A stretch of DNA of 32,014 nucleotides from Spirochaetota bacterium (GTDB lineage: Bacteria > Spirochaetota > Brevinematia > DTOW01), in the NCBI GenBank assembly GCA_025061835.1, contig JANXAC010000018.1:1-32014 (forward strand), in the 5' to 3' direction. Under the pieces are notes generated by a model. It saw only the letters and a list, made by a program, of their open reading frames with translations. It was not told the DNA's origin and made no database searches. The translations under genes and the position numbers were made by a program. Below are positions 25,335-32,014 of this stretch, piece after piece (the stretch's first letter is position 1; every line of letters starts with the position of its first letter).

Positions 25335-26582
25335 TTATCTTAAGAAATTAAGTAATGAGAGTCCCATCAGTTTTGCTCCTACTTGTAGTCCTGCTTGGTG
25401 TGTTAGTTCAAGCATTCTAAGTTCAATTACGGTTTGTGGTATATCTGTTGCTTGAGTTTTTGCTAGGATGTCCTTGACATAGACTATGTCCGTATTTAAT
25501 CTGATATTCACAGTCTTAAGTCTTTCTAATCTTGCTCCGACTTCTGCTCGGTATCTTAAGAAGTTATCTAAACCGTTGTCAATCATGCTAAGGTCCTCAC
25601 CTCCTAGATTCTGTTGTCTTCCAGCGAACATGTCATCTCTTATCTTTATGAGAACATCAAAGAGAGACATAACGAATATTTTTGCTTCAGGGGTGTAGTT
25701 AAGGGGTGCGGGAGCGCCTTTTCTTATGATTCCAAGCCTTTCCATAACATCGCCATCGCCTACATCTTCAATAGCAATATTGTGAGGAATGGTGCTTTCT
25801 AAAACAAAGAAATTATTGCCTGTTGAGTTATCAATATAAGCCTTAACTGGCATCTTTAGTTCGTTTATTCTATCAACTATCGTCTCAAGAGTGTCTCCTT
25901 TATAAACCTTTACCTCAACACCATTTATCTTGAAAGACATATCCCTATCCACCACAAAACCAGTTCCTGGTGTTGATGATCTTATTATCATATTTTCAGA
26001 TGCGAATAGTCTATTGCCGTTGAGATTTATCTGAACAAAGTCAGTGGTATCAGCCTGTCTGAATATAATTCCATCATCTCCCATATATACAACCTTTTTA
26101 ACTACTTCATAATCAAGATCCTCTGAGAGACCGTATTCAACTCTGAACGGAAGGTCTGTTTTATATCCTCCGTAGAGGTTAGTTTGCTTGTAATACGAGT
26201 TTGCAATACTAACAAGTTCCCTTATGAGTTGATCAACTTCTATCGCCATCTTCTTAGTATCGTCCTTTGTGTATGTTCCGTTTGCTGCCTGGACTGTAAG
26301 TTCCCTTATCCTTTGAAGTATGTCTGTGGCACTTTGAAGTGTTGAGTCTATTAGGTTGAGCTTCGCTTCACCTTCTTCAATGTTGGCTATGAATGTCTCT
26401 ATCTCTTTTATTCTACTTTGGAACTGCATTGATGTGGTTGTGCCTACAGGATCATCTTCTGGTATCCTTATCTTACTCATACTCGTTAGATCCGTTTGTC
26501 TCTTGTTCATCTCAACCATTCTGTCCTTGAGATAGAAGAGAAATTCGTTTGATATGGAATTTTGAGTTACTCTACCTATCAT
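25335..26582 (-). CDS. flgL: Flagellar hook-associated protein 3 (FlgL)
   Basis: FlgL forms the second hook-filament junction ring between FlgK and flagellin. The 415-aa protein has the flagellin-like N-terminal coil: MIGRVTQNSISNEFLFYLKD, SKIRIPEDDPVGTTTSMQFQ, LNLIDSTLQSATDILQRIRE and VQAANGTYTKDD. The matching C-terminal coil ends LTHQAGLQVGAKLMGLSLLN-FLR. The variable middle region is about 200 residues. It is distinguished from flagellin by the LYGGYKTDLPF segment, typical of FlgL. GGGAGG precedes the ATG. Unusually, flgK, fliW and csrA are not next to it. Confidence 0.93.
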   Translation of the reverse strand: MIGRVTQNSISNEFLFYLKDRMVEMNKRQTDLTSMSKIRIPEDDPVGTTTSMQFQSRIKEIETFIANIEEGEAKLNLIDSTLQSATDILQRIRELTVQAANGTYTKDDTKKMAIEVDQLIRELVSIANSYYKQTNLYGGYKTDLPFRVEYGLSEDLDYEVVKKVVYMGDDGIIFRQADTTDFVQINLNGNRLFASENMIIRSSTPGTGFVVDRDMSFKINGVEVKVYKGDTLETIVDRINELKMPVKAYIDNSTGNNFFVLESTIPHNIAIEDVGDGDVMERLGIIRKGAPAPLNYTPEAKIFVMSLFDVLIKIRDDMFAGRQQNLGGEDLSMIDNGLDNFLRYRAEVGARLERLKTVNIRLNTDIVYVKDILAKTQATDIPQTVIELRMLELTHQAGLQVGAKLMGLSLLNFLR

Positions 26583-26714
26583 ACAAACCTCCCTGTTTAG
26601 TTTGATCTACCGTCATGGTAGAAATCAATAACTATGTTCGGAATAAAGACCTATATCTCAAGTTTAACTTAAATGAGTTTTTCTCGGTTAGTTTAATTTG
26701 ACAAACGAAGGAAG

Positions 26715-26879
26715 ATGTGTTCTATATTAAGACTAATTGTGAGTGGTATGTTTAATTCCATTATTCCAATAATTTTTGGTGTATTAGTGTTAAAAATCTT
26801 TGATGTTGTTTCATTTGATGAGGTAAGATATTCTTTGAAGAAGGAAATTCCAAATGTATCTAGCAACAATATTCATTAA
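26715..26879 (+). CDS. Possible 54-aa membrane microprotein upstream of the prepilin peptidase
   Basis: An ATG at 26715 opens a 54-codon frame ending TAA at 26877-26879, overlapping the prepilin peptidase gene by 26 bp. The product begins MCSILRLIVSGMFNSIIPII and has one hydrophobic segment (about residues 5-28) followed by a charged tail. AAGGA lies only 2 nt from the ATG, which is close for a ribosome binding site. No family is recognised. It could be a chance frame in the gap between flgL and the peptidase. Confidence 0.25.
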   Translation: MCSILRLIVSGMFNSIIPIIFGVLVLKIFDVVSFDEVRYSLKKEIPNVSSNNIH

Positions 26880-27327
26880 CCTAGTAGTTTTTACTATCTT
26901 GTCAGTGTTTGATATTAAACACAGGATAGCGCCTAATTACATTACCATACCTTACATGTTATTTGGAATAGGTATCCTTTTCATTGATCATACGAGAATT
27001 CAATATCTTCTAAATACACTTGAGGTAAGTGTCATTCTGGTTATATTGTTTATATACTCAAGGTTAAGGGGGAAGAACCTGACAGATATGTTCGGAGGAG
27101 GTGATGTTAAAGTGTTGATAGGTTTTTCACTTATGAGTGATTTTTATACATTTAATCTATCGTTGATAACAGGAACTCTTATAGGGATAATTTGGGCTAA
27201 AGTGAATTCAAAAAACTCCATACCGTTTATTCCATTTCTGTCCAGTGGGTATGTGATTGCCTTAGTAGTAGATTTTGTAATCAAACAGGTTAGATTTGGA
27301 TGGTATCAAGTGTCATCATTACTATAA
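26854..27327 (+). CDS. Short prepilin peptidase-like (A24 family) membrane protease
   Basis: 157 aa, about six hydrophobic helices. The two catalytic aspartates of type IV prepilin peptidases are present in context: FDIKHRIAPN (D20) and FGGGDVKVLIG (D84, the GxGD motif); a typical IPFIPFL-like segment follows near residue 129. The N-terminal methyltransferase domain and Cys-rich loop of PilD are absent, as in archaeal FlaK/TadV-type short enzymes. It should cleave class III signal peptides of pilin-like proteins; no pilin gene is nearby. AAGGAA lies 7 nt before the ATG. The last 38 bp overlap the ZIP transporter on the other strand. Confidence 0.88.
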   Translation: MYLATIFINLVVFTILSVFDIKHRIAPNYITIPYMLFGIGILFIDHTRIQYLLNTLEVSVILVILFIYSRLRGKNLTDMFGGGDVKVLIGFSLMSDFYTFNLSLITGTLIGIIWAKVNSKNSIPFIPFLSSGYVIALVVDFVIKQVRFGWYQVSSLL

Positions 27328-28087
27328 ATCCAACCATAGCACCAATTGTTGATATATCGGTATTCCCTGAAAGTTGAGATTCTGGTATGACCTCCTCTAT
27401 CACTACAAAAAACATCGCACCAGCGGCGATACCTAGCGAGATTGGAAGCAGTTGAGGGAAGCTAACGATAAAGAGTAAACCTACTACTCCACCTACTACT
27501 TCTGAAAAACCTGACAAAACACTGTAAATAAAACTCTTGATTTTGCTTATTCCGTAAGCTAACATAGCGACAGCCAAAGCCAGTCCTTCAGGTATGTTCT
27601 GGATACCTATACCGACAGCAACAGGTATGCCACTATACTCTGGTATTAGTCCCATAGCGCCGAGTGCTACTCCTACCGCAAAACCTTCTGGTATATGATG
27701 TAATGTCATTGCTAGGTAAAGCAATGTCACTCTTCTAAAATTGGAGGGAATTCCTTCCACATTATCTGAACCAATGTGAACATGAGGAAGTATACTGTCT
27801 ATGGCTTTTACCGTCACTCCCCCAAGTATGAATGCCGTACCTCCAACAATCCAGCCTGGTAGGTTAAAAAAATTTGATATTTCAACGGAAGGTATCAGAA
27901 GAGACCATATACTTGCTGCTAACATTATACCACCAGAAAGACCAAGTAGAAAGTCAAGAACCTTTCTATTGATTACAGGAAATATAAAAGATAGAGCTGC
28001 ACCTAGGTTGTTAAGCATCCAAGTGAAAAGGACACCTAAGGTTACTAGAGTAAGAGGATTTATGTTTTTAAGTATCTCTGGTGTCAT
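27290..28087 (-). CDS. ZIP family metal transporter
   Basis: 265 aa with about eight membrane helices. It imports divalent metals (zinc, possibly iron or manganese) across the inner membrane. The two signature metal-binding helices are visible: MTLHHIPEGFAVGVALGAMG (HxxPEG) and GIGIQNIPEGLALAVAMLAY (NxPEG). The loop between helices 3 and 4 holds His residues (LPHVHIGSD). A helix near the end carries FFVVIEEVIPES. It is closest in pattern to the GufA-like branch. There is no Shine-Dalgarno; a TATATT lies 10 nt before the ATG. Confidence 0.93.
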   Translation of the reverse strand: MTPEILKNINPLTLVTLGVLFTWMLNNLGAALSFIFPVINRKVLDFLLGLSGGIMLAASIWSLLIPSVEISNFFNLPGWIVGGTAFILGGVTVKAIDSILPHVHIGSDNVEGIPSNFRRVTLLYLAMTLHHIPEGFAVGVALGAMGLIPEYSGIPVAVGIGIQNIPEGLALAVAMLAYGISKIKSFIYSVLSGFSEVVGGVVGLLFIVSFPQLLPISLGIAAGAMFFVVIEEVIPESQLSGNTDISTIGAMVGFIVMMTLDTIQI

Positions 28088-28194
28088 GGGATTATTGAAT
28101 ATAGAATTATGTATATAAAAAGAGAATCAATACAACTAAAAGGTTTTCATTGAAGTAAAGTCTAGGATTAACAATTAGGGATAATCTGTCATTG

Positions 28195-28223
28195 TTGAAA
28201 ATGCATTGGCCTTTATTTATATT
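28195..28223 (+). promoter_or_regulatory. Predicted promoter of the lipoprotein/GH13 operon
   Basis: TTGAAA (28195-28200) and TATATT (28218-28223) are separated by exactly 17 bp. AGGAGA (28232-28237) lies 7 nt before the ATG at 28245. Confidence 0.6.
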
Positions 28224-28244
28224 ATTTTGGTAGGAGATTAGGTT

Positions 28245-29771
28245 ATGAGGTATTGTGTGAGCATATTTAGTTTTTTTGTTGCGGTTGCGCTTTTCTCTTG
28301 CTCTCAGAACCCGACTGTTCAACAGAATGTTGTGAATGTTAATCAAACAAACCAAATCTTCTCTACAAATTATATCAGCAATACAAACACGGTTTATCAT
28401 ACTAACACGAACTATATAACCAACACAAATACAGTGAATCTCGTTACTAACACAAACTACTACACGAATGTGCATAATCAAACAAACTATGTTTATGGTT
28501 TAACATCAAATGTAAGTTTTTCACTCGTTGGGATAACTGAGTCTGCTATAATTCAACCTTACCATTTAGTTGAAGGAGTTTTGGAAGGTGGCTTTTCGTA
28601 TAATGATGTTGATAAATTCTATCTCATCGTTACTAACAATAGTTTTTCAAACAATTTTCAGTTCTATTCTCTTTCAAATTTCACAGGTGTAATCTCCGCA
28701 CCAAGTCATAATAATATCCATGTTTTGATAACTCTTATATCTAAGTTGAACTCTTCATACACCGTAGGTATAAATCTTAAAATTTCAAACATACCGATAG
28801 TTAAAATAACAAGTATTCAAGGTAGTTATATTGCTACATTTTCGGATACTAATATAAATGGTTATGTTGATATATCTGATCCTGATGGTATAACTAATAT
28901 AAGCGTTATAGTCTCAAATTCATCTGGTGTATTTACAAACACGGCTACTACAAACTTGATTTCATCTTGGACAAATGTTGTGAAGAGAATTCAGTTTTTA
29001 TCAATTCCTAATTTATCTGGTGGATATAACTATGTTAAGGTGAGAGCAGTTTCTTCTAGTGGTATAGTTGGTGAGTCTAGAACGATAACTATTCTCAAGT
29101 CACTTTTCACGATAGATGGTCTCTATGATAGTGGTTGGAATGATGCCAAACTTGTTGCTAGTGCTAGTGGTGTTAATCCTTACACCAATTTGGGAATTGC
29201 TAGGATGAGGGTAACGAATGATGGACATTTCCTATACATATTTGTGAGCAACTATAATGTTCCGAACTTAGGTGATAACGGTTTGAAGTTAAGTATATCA
29301 ATAGACACAAACTCAACTAGTGGTCTTACAAACGATGCGTGGGTTGGACTTGCTCAAAAAGGTAGGTTTATATACATGCCGACAAACGGTAGGTATCCTG
29401 ACATACAGATACAAATGAGGTTGCGACAAACGAATCAAATAAATGGTGCAGGTATATATCTTGCAGTGGTTGGAACTACAAACTTCTGGACAAACATTGC
29501 TAATACCTGGGTACCTGGGAATGATAAGGGAGTTATGTTTGGAATTAATAATGCTTTCGGTTGGGAGGTTGCCTTGCCTCTAGGTTTAGTGGGAATTCAG
29601 AATGGTTCCGTTTTGAGGTTCATAGCAGTTCTTGGAAGACCTGATGGAGATGAAAGAAATAGTGCACTGCATGTTTTACCAGAAAGTCCTTTGAATGAGA
29701 TAACCACAAACGATGGTTTCTTCACGAATGTTATAAGAGTGTGGAGTGATAGTTATACTGTTTCGTATTAA
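28245..29771 (+). CDS. Lipoprotein with Asn/Thr-rich tether and carbohydrate-binding-like C-terminal domain
   Basis: 508 aa. The signal peptide ends in LFSC (Cys19), a lipobox. A low-complexity tether follows (about residues 38-85; TNTNYITNTNTV and variants). The middle region (about 90-280) is beta-rich and unrecognised. The C-terminal part (about 287-508) begins FTIDGLYDSGWNDAKLVAS and continues HFLYIFVSNYNVPN, IDTNSTSG and GWEVALPLGLVG. This pattern resembles the DOMON/CBM9-like domain at the end of some amylases, pullulanases and glucodextranases. The next gene, a lipoprotein glycoside hydrolase, starts 11 bp downstream with its ribosome binding site overlapping this stop, so a surface glucan-binding partner is a reasonable inference. 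Confidence 0.72.
   Translation: MRYCVSIFSFFVAVALFSCSQNPTVQQNVVNVNQTNQIFSTNYISNTNTVYHTNTNYITNTNTVNLVTNTNYYTNVHNQTNYVYGLTSNVSFSLVGITESAIIQPYHLVEGVLEGGFSYNDVDKFYLIVTNNSFSNNFQFYSLSNFTGVISAPSHNNIHVLITLISKLNSSYTVGINLKISNIPIVKITSIQGSYIATFSDTNINGYVDISDPDGITNISVIVSNSSGVFTNTATTNLISSWTNVVKRIQFLSIPNLSGGYNYVKVRAVSSSGIVGESRTITILKSLFTIDGLYDSGWNDAKLVASASGVNPYTNLGIARMRVTNDGHFLYIFVSNYNVPNLGDNGLKLSISIDTNSTSGLTNDAWVGLAQKGRFIYMPTNGRYPDIQIQMRLRQTNQINGAGIYLAVVGTTNFWTNIANTWVPGNDKGVMFGINNAFGWEVALPLGLVGIQNGSVLRFIAVLGRPDGDERNSALHVLPESPLNEITTNDGFFTNVIRVWSDSYTVSY
28356..28499 (+). repeat. Asn/Thr-rich coding repeat (tether) in the first lipoprotein
   Basis: Degenerate repeats of the words ACAAAC, AATACA and TATAT-type codons encode runs of TNTN with spaced Tyr and Val. 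The tract matches in style the one at 29870-30050 in the next gene. Confidence 0.65.
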
Positions 29772-29782
29772 GGAGGTAATGT

Positions 29783-32014
29783 ATGAAGTTTGTGTATGTT
29801 TTTGTAGTTATTATCTTGTTCCTATTTTTACACAGTTGTGGTAATAATCCTACTGTTCAAGAAACTAGGACAAACTACAACCAGGTCAATAACACAAACT
29901 ATACATATATTACGAATAACTACACTAATACTAATTACACTTACATTAACCAACCTGTGTATGTCTGGGTGACTAATTATTCTACAAGTAATGTTACATT
30001 CTATATAACAAACACTCATTACATAGATACCAATACTAATCAAATCTTTATTTCTATTTCAAATGTTTATATCGCTCCTCCTAATGATCTTTGGGTGTAT
30101 GTATATACGAACTCTAAAATAAATTCTTGGGCTTCTCCACAGTTGTATTACTGGGTAGTGGGTACAGTAATAAACGGTGCCGTTAATAGACTATCAAATC
30201 ATAATGAGTTTGTAGTGTTCAGACTTACGAACATAGATTTTGCTACTAGTAAAGTTGGTATAAAACTACGAAAAGATGCTAGTTGGTCCGATCAGGAACC
30301 TATAAAAAGTGAAAATGGACCTATGTATGATAGAATAGTATCAATTCCTATTTACAGTATCACAAACTCAACAACCAATTCAACAACTAATACCGTTAGC
30401 GGAACCAATTATATAACCAACAGAATAGCAACTATAATATCATCACCGGACAAGATATACGTACATTCTCCTGCTAACTGGTGGGAGTCATTCCCTTACT
30501 TCTTTGAGAGTGAGACAAATCTATACAGAGACCCTCCAACCAATGCTGTCTTTGAATGGTTTGGAGCTAACTATCAAGGTGGTGGTGTTACTTACTTCTT
30601 ATTCTATGGACCTAACTTAAGGAGAGTTTGGGTGGCAGGAGACTTCAGTGGATGGCAAAGGACGAATATGTATCTAAGCAGAGACAGAGTGTGGTGGTGG
30701 ACTATACTTTCAAACACTTCCCCTGGACAGAAGTATAAGTTTGTTATAGAAAAATATAACGATCCATACCTACACTGGATTTCAGACCCGGGAGCAAAGA
30801 AGAATATCTACTCACCTGCTATGGATACATCTGGTAATGAGTCTGTCATAATAGACCACTCATCTTACACGTGGCAATCTTCTTCTTGGCAAAGACCTGG
30901 GTATGAGTATTACATTATCTATCAAATCCATATAAGGACCTTTTACACAAACGGACCTGGGGATTACTATGGATGGGGAACTTTTGAAACTGCTATAAAT
31001 AGGTTTGATTACCTCACTAACTTAGGTTTCACTGCGATTGAGCCGTTACCGATAAATGAGTTTGCTGGAGACCAATCCTGGGGATACAACTATGTGCTAT
31101 ACTACGCTCCTGAAACTGCGTATGTTGGAACAAACTTAACAACAGTAAATACTTTCAAGAAGTTTGTTGATGAAGCACACAAGAGAGGGATGGCCGTTAT
31201 ACTTGACCTTGTATTTAATCACATAGGACCTGGTGATGATATCATAGCAGCTTACGACCCTGCTATTGATTGGAACAATCCACAAACATATTGGTATTCA
31301 GGTTCTACGCCTTGGGGACCAAGTTTCAACTATTCAAATCCGATTGTCAAAAAGTTTCTGATAGACAGTGCTAAATACTTTATGAAGTTCTACAAGATAG
31401 ATGGATTTAGGTTTGATGCGACATATTTTATAGCTTACAACAACTTCTCTTCACCAGGAGGTAGTTTCTTGTACGACATGGCTATACAACTGAGACAGTT
31501 CGCTACCAACGATGGTAACGGACCTAATTTAATGCTTATAGCGGAGAACCTACCGACTTGGAATTGGATTACGCATAAGAATAGTGGTAGGCAGGATGCT
31601 CAATGGAATGTTGACCTAGCTCATGAACTTAAGAAGATGTTTAAAACTACTCCCCTTGACCTTAATATGAGCAGTTTAGGTAATTACATTCTCGCTAGTG
31701 CGTTAGATAATGGACTAGATAACCAAAATCCTTACGGCTTGATTGCTGTTCAGTATCTATCATCTCACGATGAAGTAGCCAATGGTAAAAGGAGACCTGC
31801 TGCAGACTTAAAACATAGAGGTTGGGGTAATGGTGAATATGATGCTCAATATCAAACGCTCACGGGACTTGCGACTGCTATCTTTGCAAGAGGAATACCT
31901 ATGATATTTATGGGCGACGAGATACTTGAAGGGTTCTATTCAGGAGATCAAGAGTGGTTTAGAGATGATGTGCCGATAAACTGGTCTAAGATAGGGAACA
32001 CAAGAGTCACAAAT
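29783..32014 (+). CDS. Lipoprotein GH13 alpha-glucan hydrolase (amylase/pullulanase-like), 3' end cut by window
   Basis: 744 codons, open to the right edge. AAGGAGGT precedes the ATG. Domain order: signal peptide with lipobox LHSC (Cys19); Asn/Thr/Tyr-rich tether (about 30-90); a CBM41-like segment (about 105-180; DLWVYVYTN, then VGIKLRKDASWSDQEP); a second TN-rich linker; a CBM48-like domain (about 270-370; VWVAGDFSGWQ); then the GH13 barrel. The four conserved regions are DLVFNH (475-480), GFRFDA with nucleophile D545, IAENLP with acid/base E588, and SSHDE with H662-D663. WGYNYVLYYAPE is reminiscent of the pullulanase YNWGYDP motif. CBM41 plus CBM48 favours a pullulanase-like debranching enzyme, but an alpha-amylase cannot be excluded. 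It should act on starch or glycogen at the cell surface or in the periplasm. Confidence 0.9.
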   Translation, partial: MKFVYVFVVIILFLFLHSCGNNPTVQETRTNYNQVNNTNYTYITNNYTNTNYTYINQPVYVWVTNYSTSNVTFYITNTHYIDTNTNQIFISISNVYIAPPNDLWVYVYTNSKINSWASPQLYYWVVGTVINGAVNRLSNHNEFVVFRLTNIDFATSKVGIKLRKDASWSDQEPIKSENGPMYDRIVSIPIYSITNSTTNSTTNTVSGTNYITNRIATIISSPDKIYVHSPANWWESFPYFFESETNLYRDPPTNAVFEWFGANYQGGGVTYFLFYGPNLRRVWVAGDFSGWQRTNMYLSRDRVWWWTILSNTSPGQKYKFVIEKYNDPYLHWISDPGAKKNIYSPAMDTSGNESVIIDHSSYTWQSSSWQRPGYEYYIIYQIHIRTFYTNGPGDYYGWGTFETAINRFDYLTNLGFTAIEPLPINEFAGDQSWGYNYVLYYAPETAYVGTNLTTVNTFKKFVDEAHKRGMAVILDLVFNHIGPGDDIIAAYDPAIDWNNPQTYWYSGSTPWGPSFNYSNPIVKKFLIDSAKYFMKFYKIDGFRFDATYFIAYNNFSSPGGSFLYDMAIQLRQFATNDGNGPNLMLIAENLPTWNWITHKNSGRQDAQWNVDLAHELKKMFKTTPLDLNMSSLGNYILASALDNGLDNQNPYGLIAVQYLSSHDEVANGKRRPAADLKHRGWGNGEYDAQYQTLTGLATAIFARGIPMIFMGDEILEGFYSGDQEWFRDDVPINWSKIGNTRVTN
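29870..30050 (+). repeat. Asn/Thr/Tyr-rich coding repeat (tether) in the GH13 lipoprotein
   Basis: Repeated ACTAAT/ACAAAC/TATACA-type codons encode TNYTYITNNYTNTNYTYIN and similar. It directly follows a lipoprotein N-terminus that shares the string NPTVQ with the upstream gene product. Confidence 0.6.

Noticed and set aside
25335-26582. Flagellin (FliC/FlaB)
   Set aside because: The N- and C-terminal coils are shared with flagellin, but the LYGGYKT segment and the overall pattern fit FlgL better.
1-32014. tRNA, rRNA, insertion sequences, prophage or toxin-antitoxin loci
   Set aside because: I looked for conserved tRNA arm sequences, transposase motifs and paired small genes in the gaps and saw none I could support.

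Overview
The window is AT-rich, densely packed bacterial chromosome. A flagellar motor protein (FliG), a hook-filament junction protein (FlgL), an LptA/OstA-like protein, several predicted outer-membrane beta-barrels and several lipoproteins point to a motile diderm. The flagellar genes, the multi-membrane SpoIIE phosphatase and the FecR-type envelope protein suggest a spirochaete-like lineage (possibly Brevinematia). That placement is an inference from gene content; no rRNA marker is present.

Layout. 1-298 is the leader-proximal end of a CRISPR array (5 repeats, 4 spacers) running off the left edge. Its promoter and leader lie to the right (about 299-400), so it is transcribed leftwards. Between that promoter and fliG is a repeat-rich, apparently non-coding stretch (404-640). 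fliG (+) meets a membrane-bound SpoIIE-type phosphatase (-) tail to tail. Next come a beta-helix lipoprotein (+) and a leftward four-gene unit (gldG-like, pheT, hisZ, coaX) whose last three genes are joined by ATGA overlaps. A small FeoA-like protein (+) diverges from that unit and abuts a leftward pair (FAH-family enzyme, thiL). Rightward lptA-like and truA overlap by 20 bp. A predicted outer-membrane protein (+) overlaps metF (-). An FNR-type flavin reductase (+) is followed by two tandem paralogous beta-barrel proteins, the second carrying an N-terminal FecR domain. After that come an orphan sugar-binding protein (-), recR (+), flgL (-), a short prepilin peptidase (+) overlapping a ZIP metal transporter (-), and a rightward pair of lipoproteins. 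The last of these is a GH13 alpha-glucan hydrolase cut by the right edge.

Functional themes. Housekeeping: PheT, HisZ, CoaX, ThiL, MetF, TruA, RecR. Envelope: LptA-like protein, three barrels, FecR module, lipoproteins. Alpha-glucan use: the MalE-like binding protein, a lipoprotein with a carbohydrate-binding-like C-terminus and a lipoprotein GH13 enzyme with carbohydrate-binding modules together suggest starch or glycogen breakdown at the cell surface with periplasmic capture of sugars. Metals: FeoA-like and ZIP.

No tRNA, rRNA, insertion sequence, prophage or cas gene was recognised. The points most worth following are the architecture around the CRISPR leader, the FecR/beta-barrel tandem pair and the lipoprotein pair sharing an Asn/Thr-rich tether.
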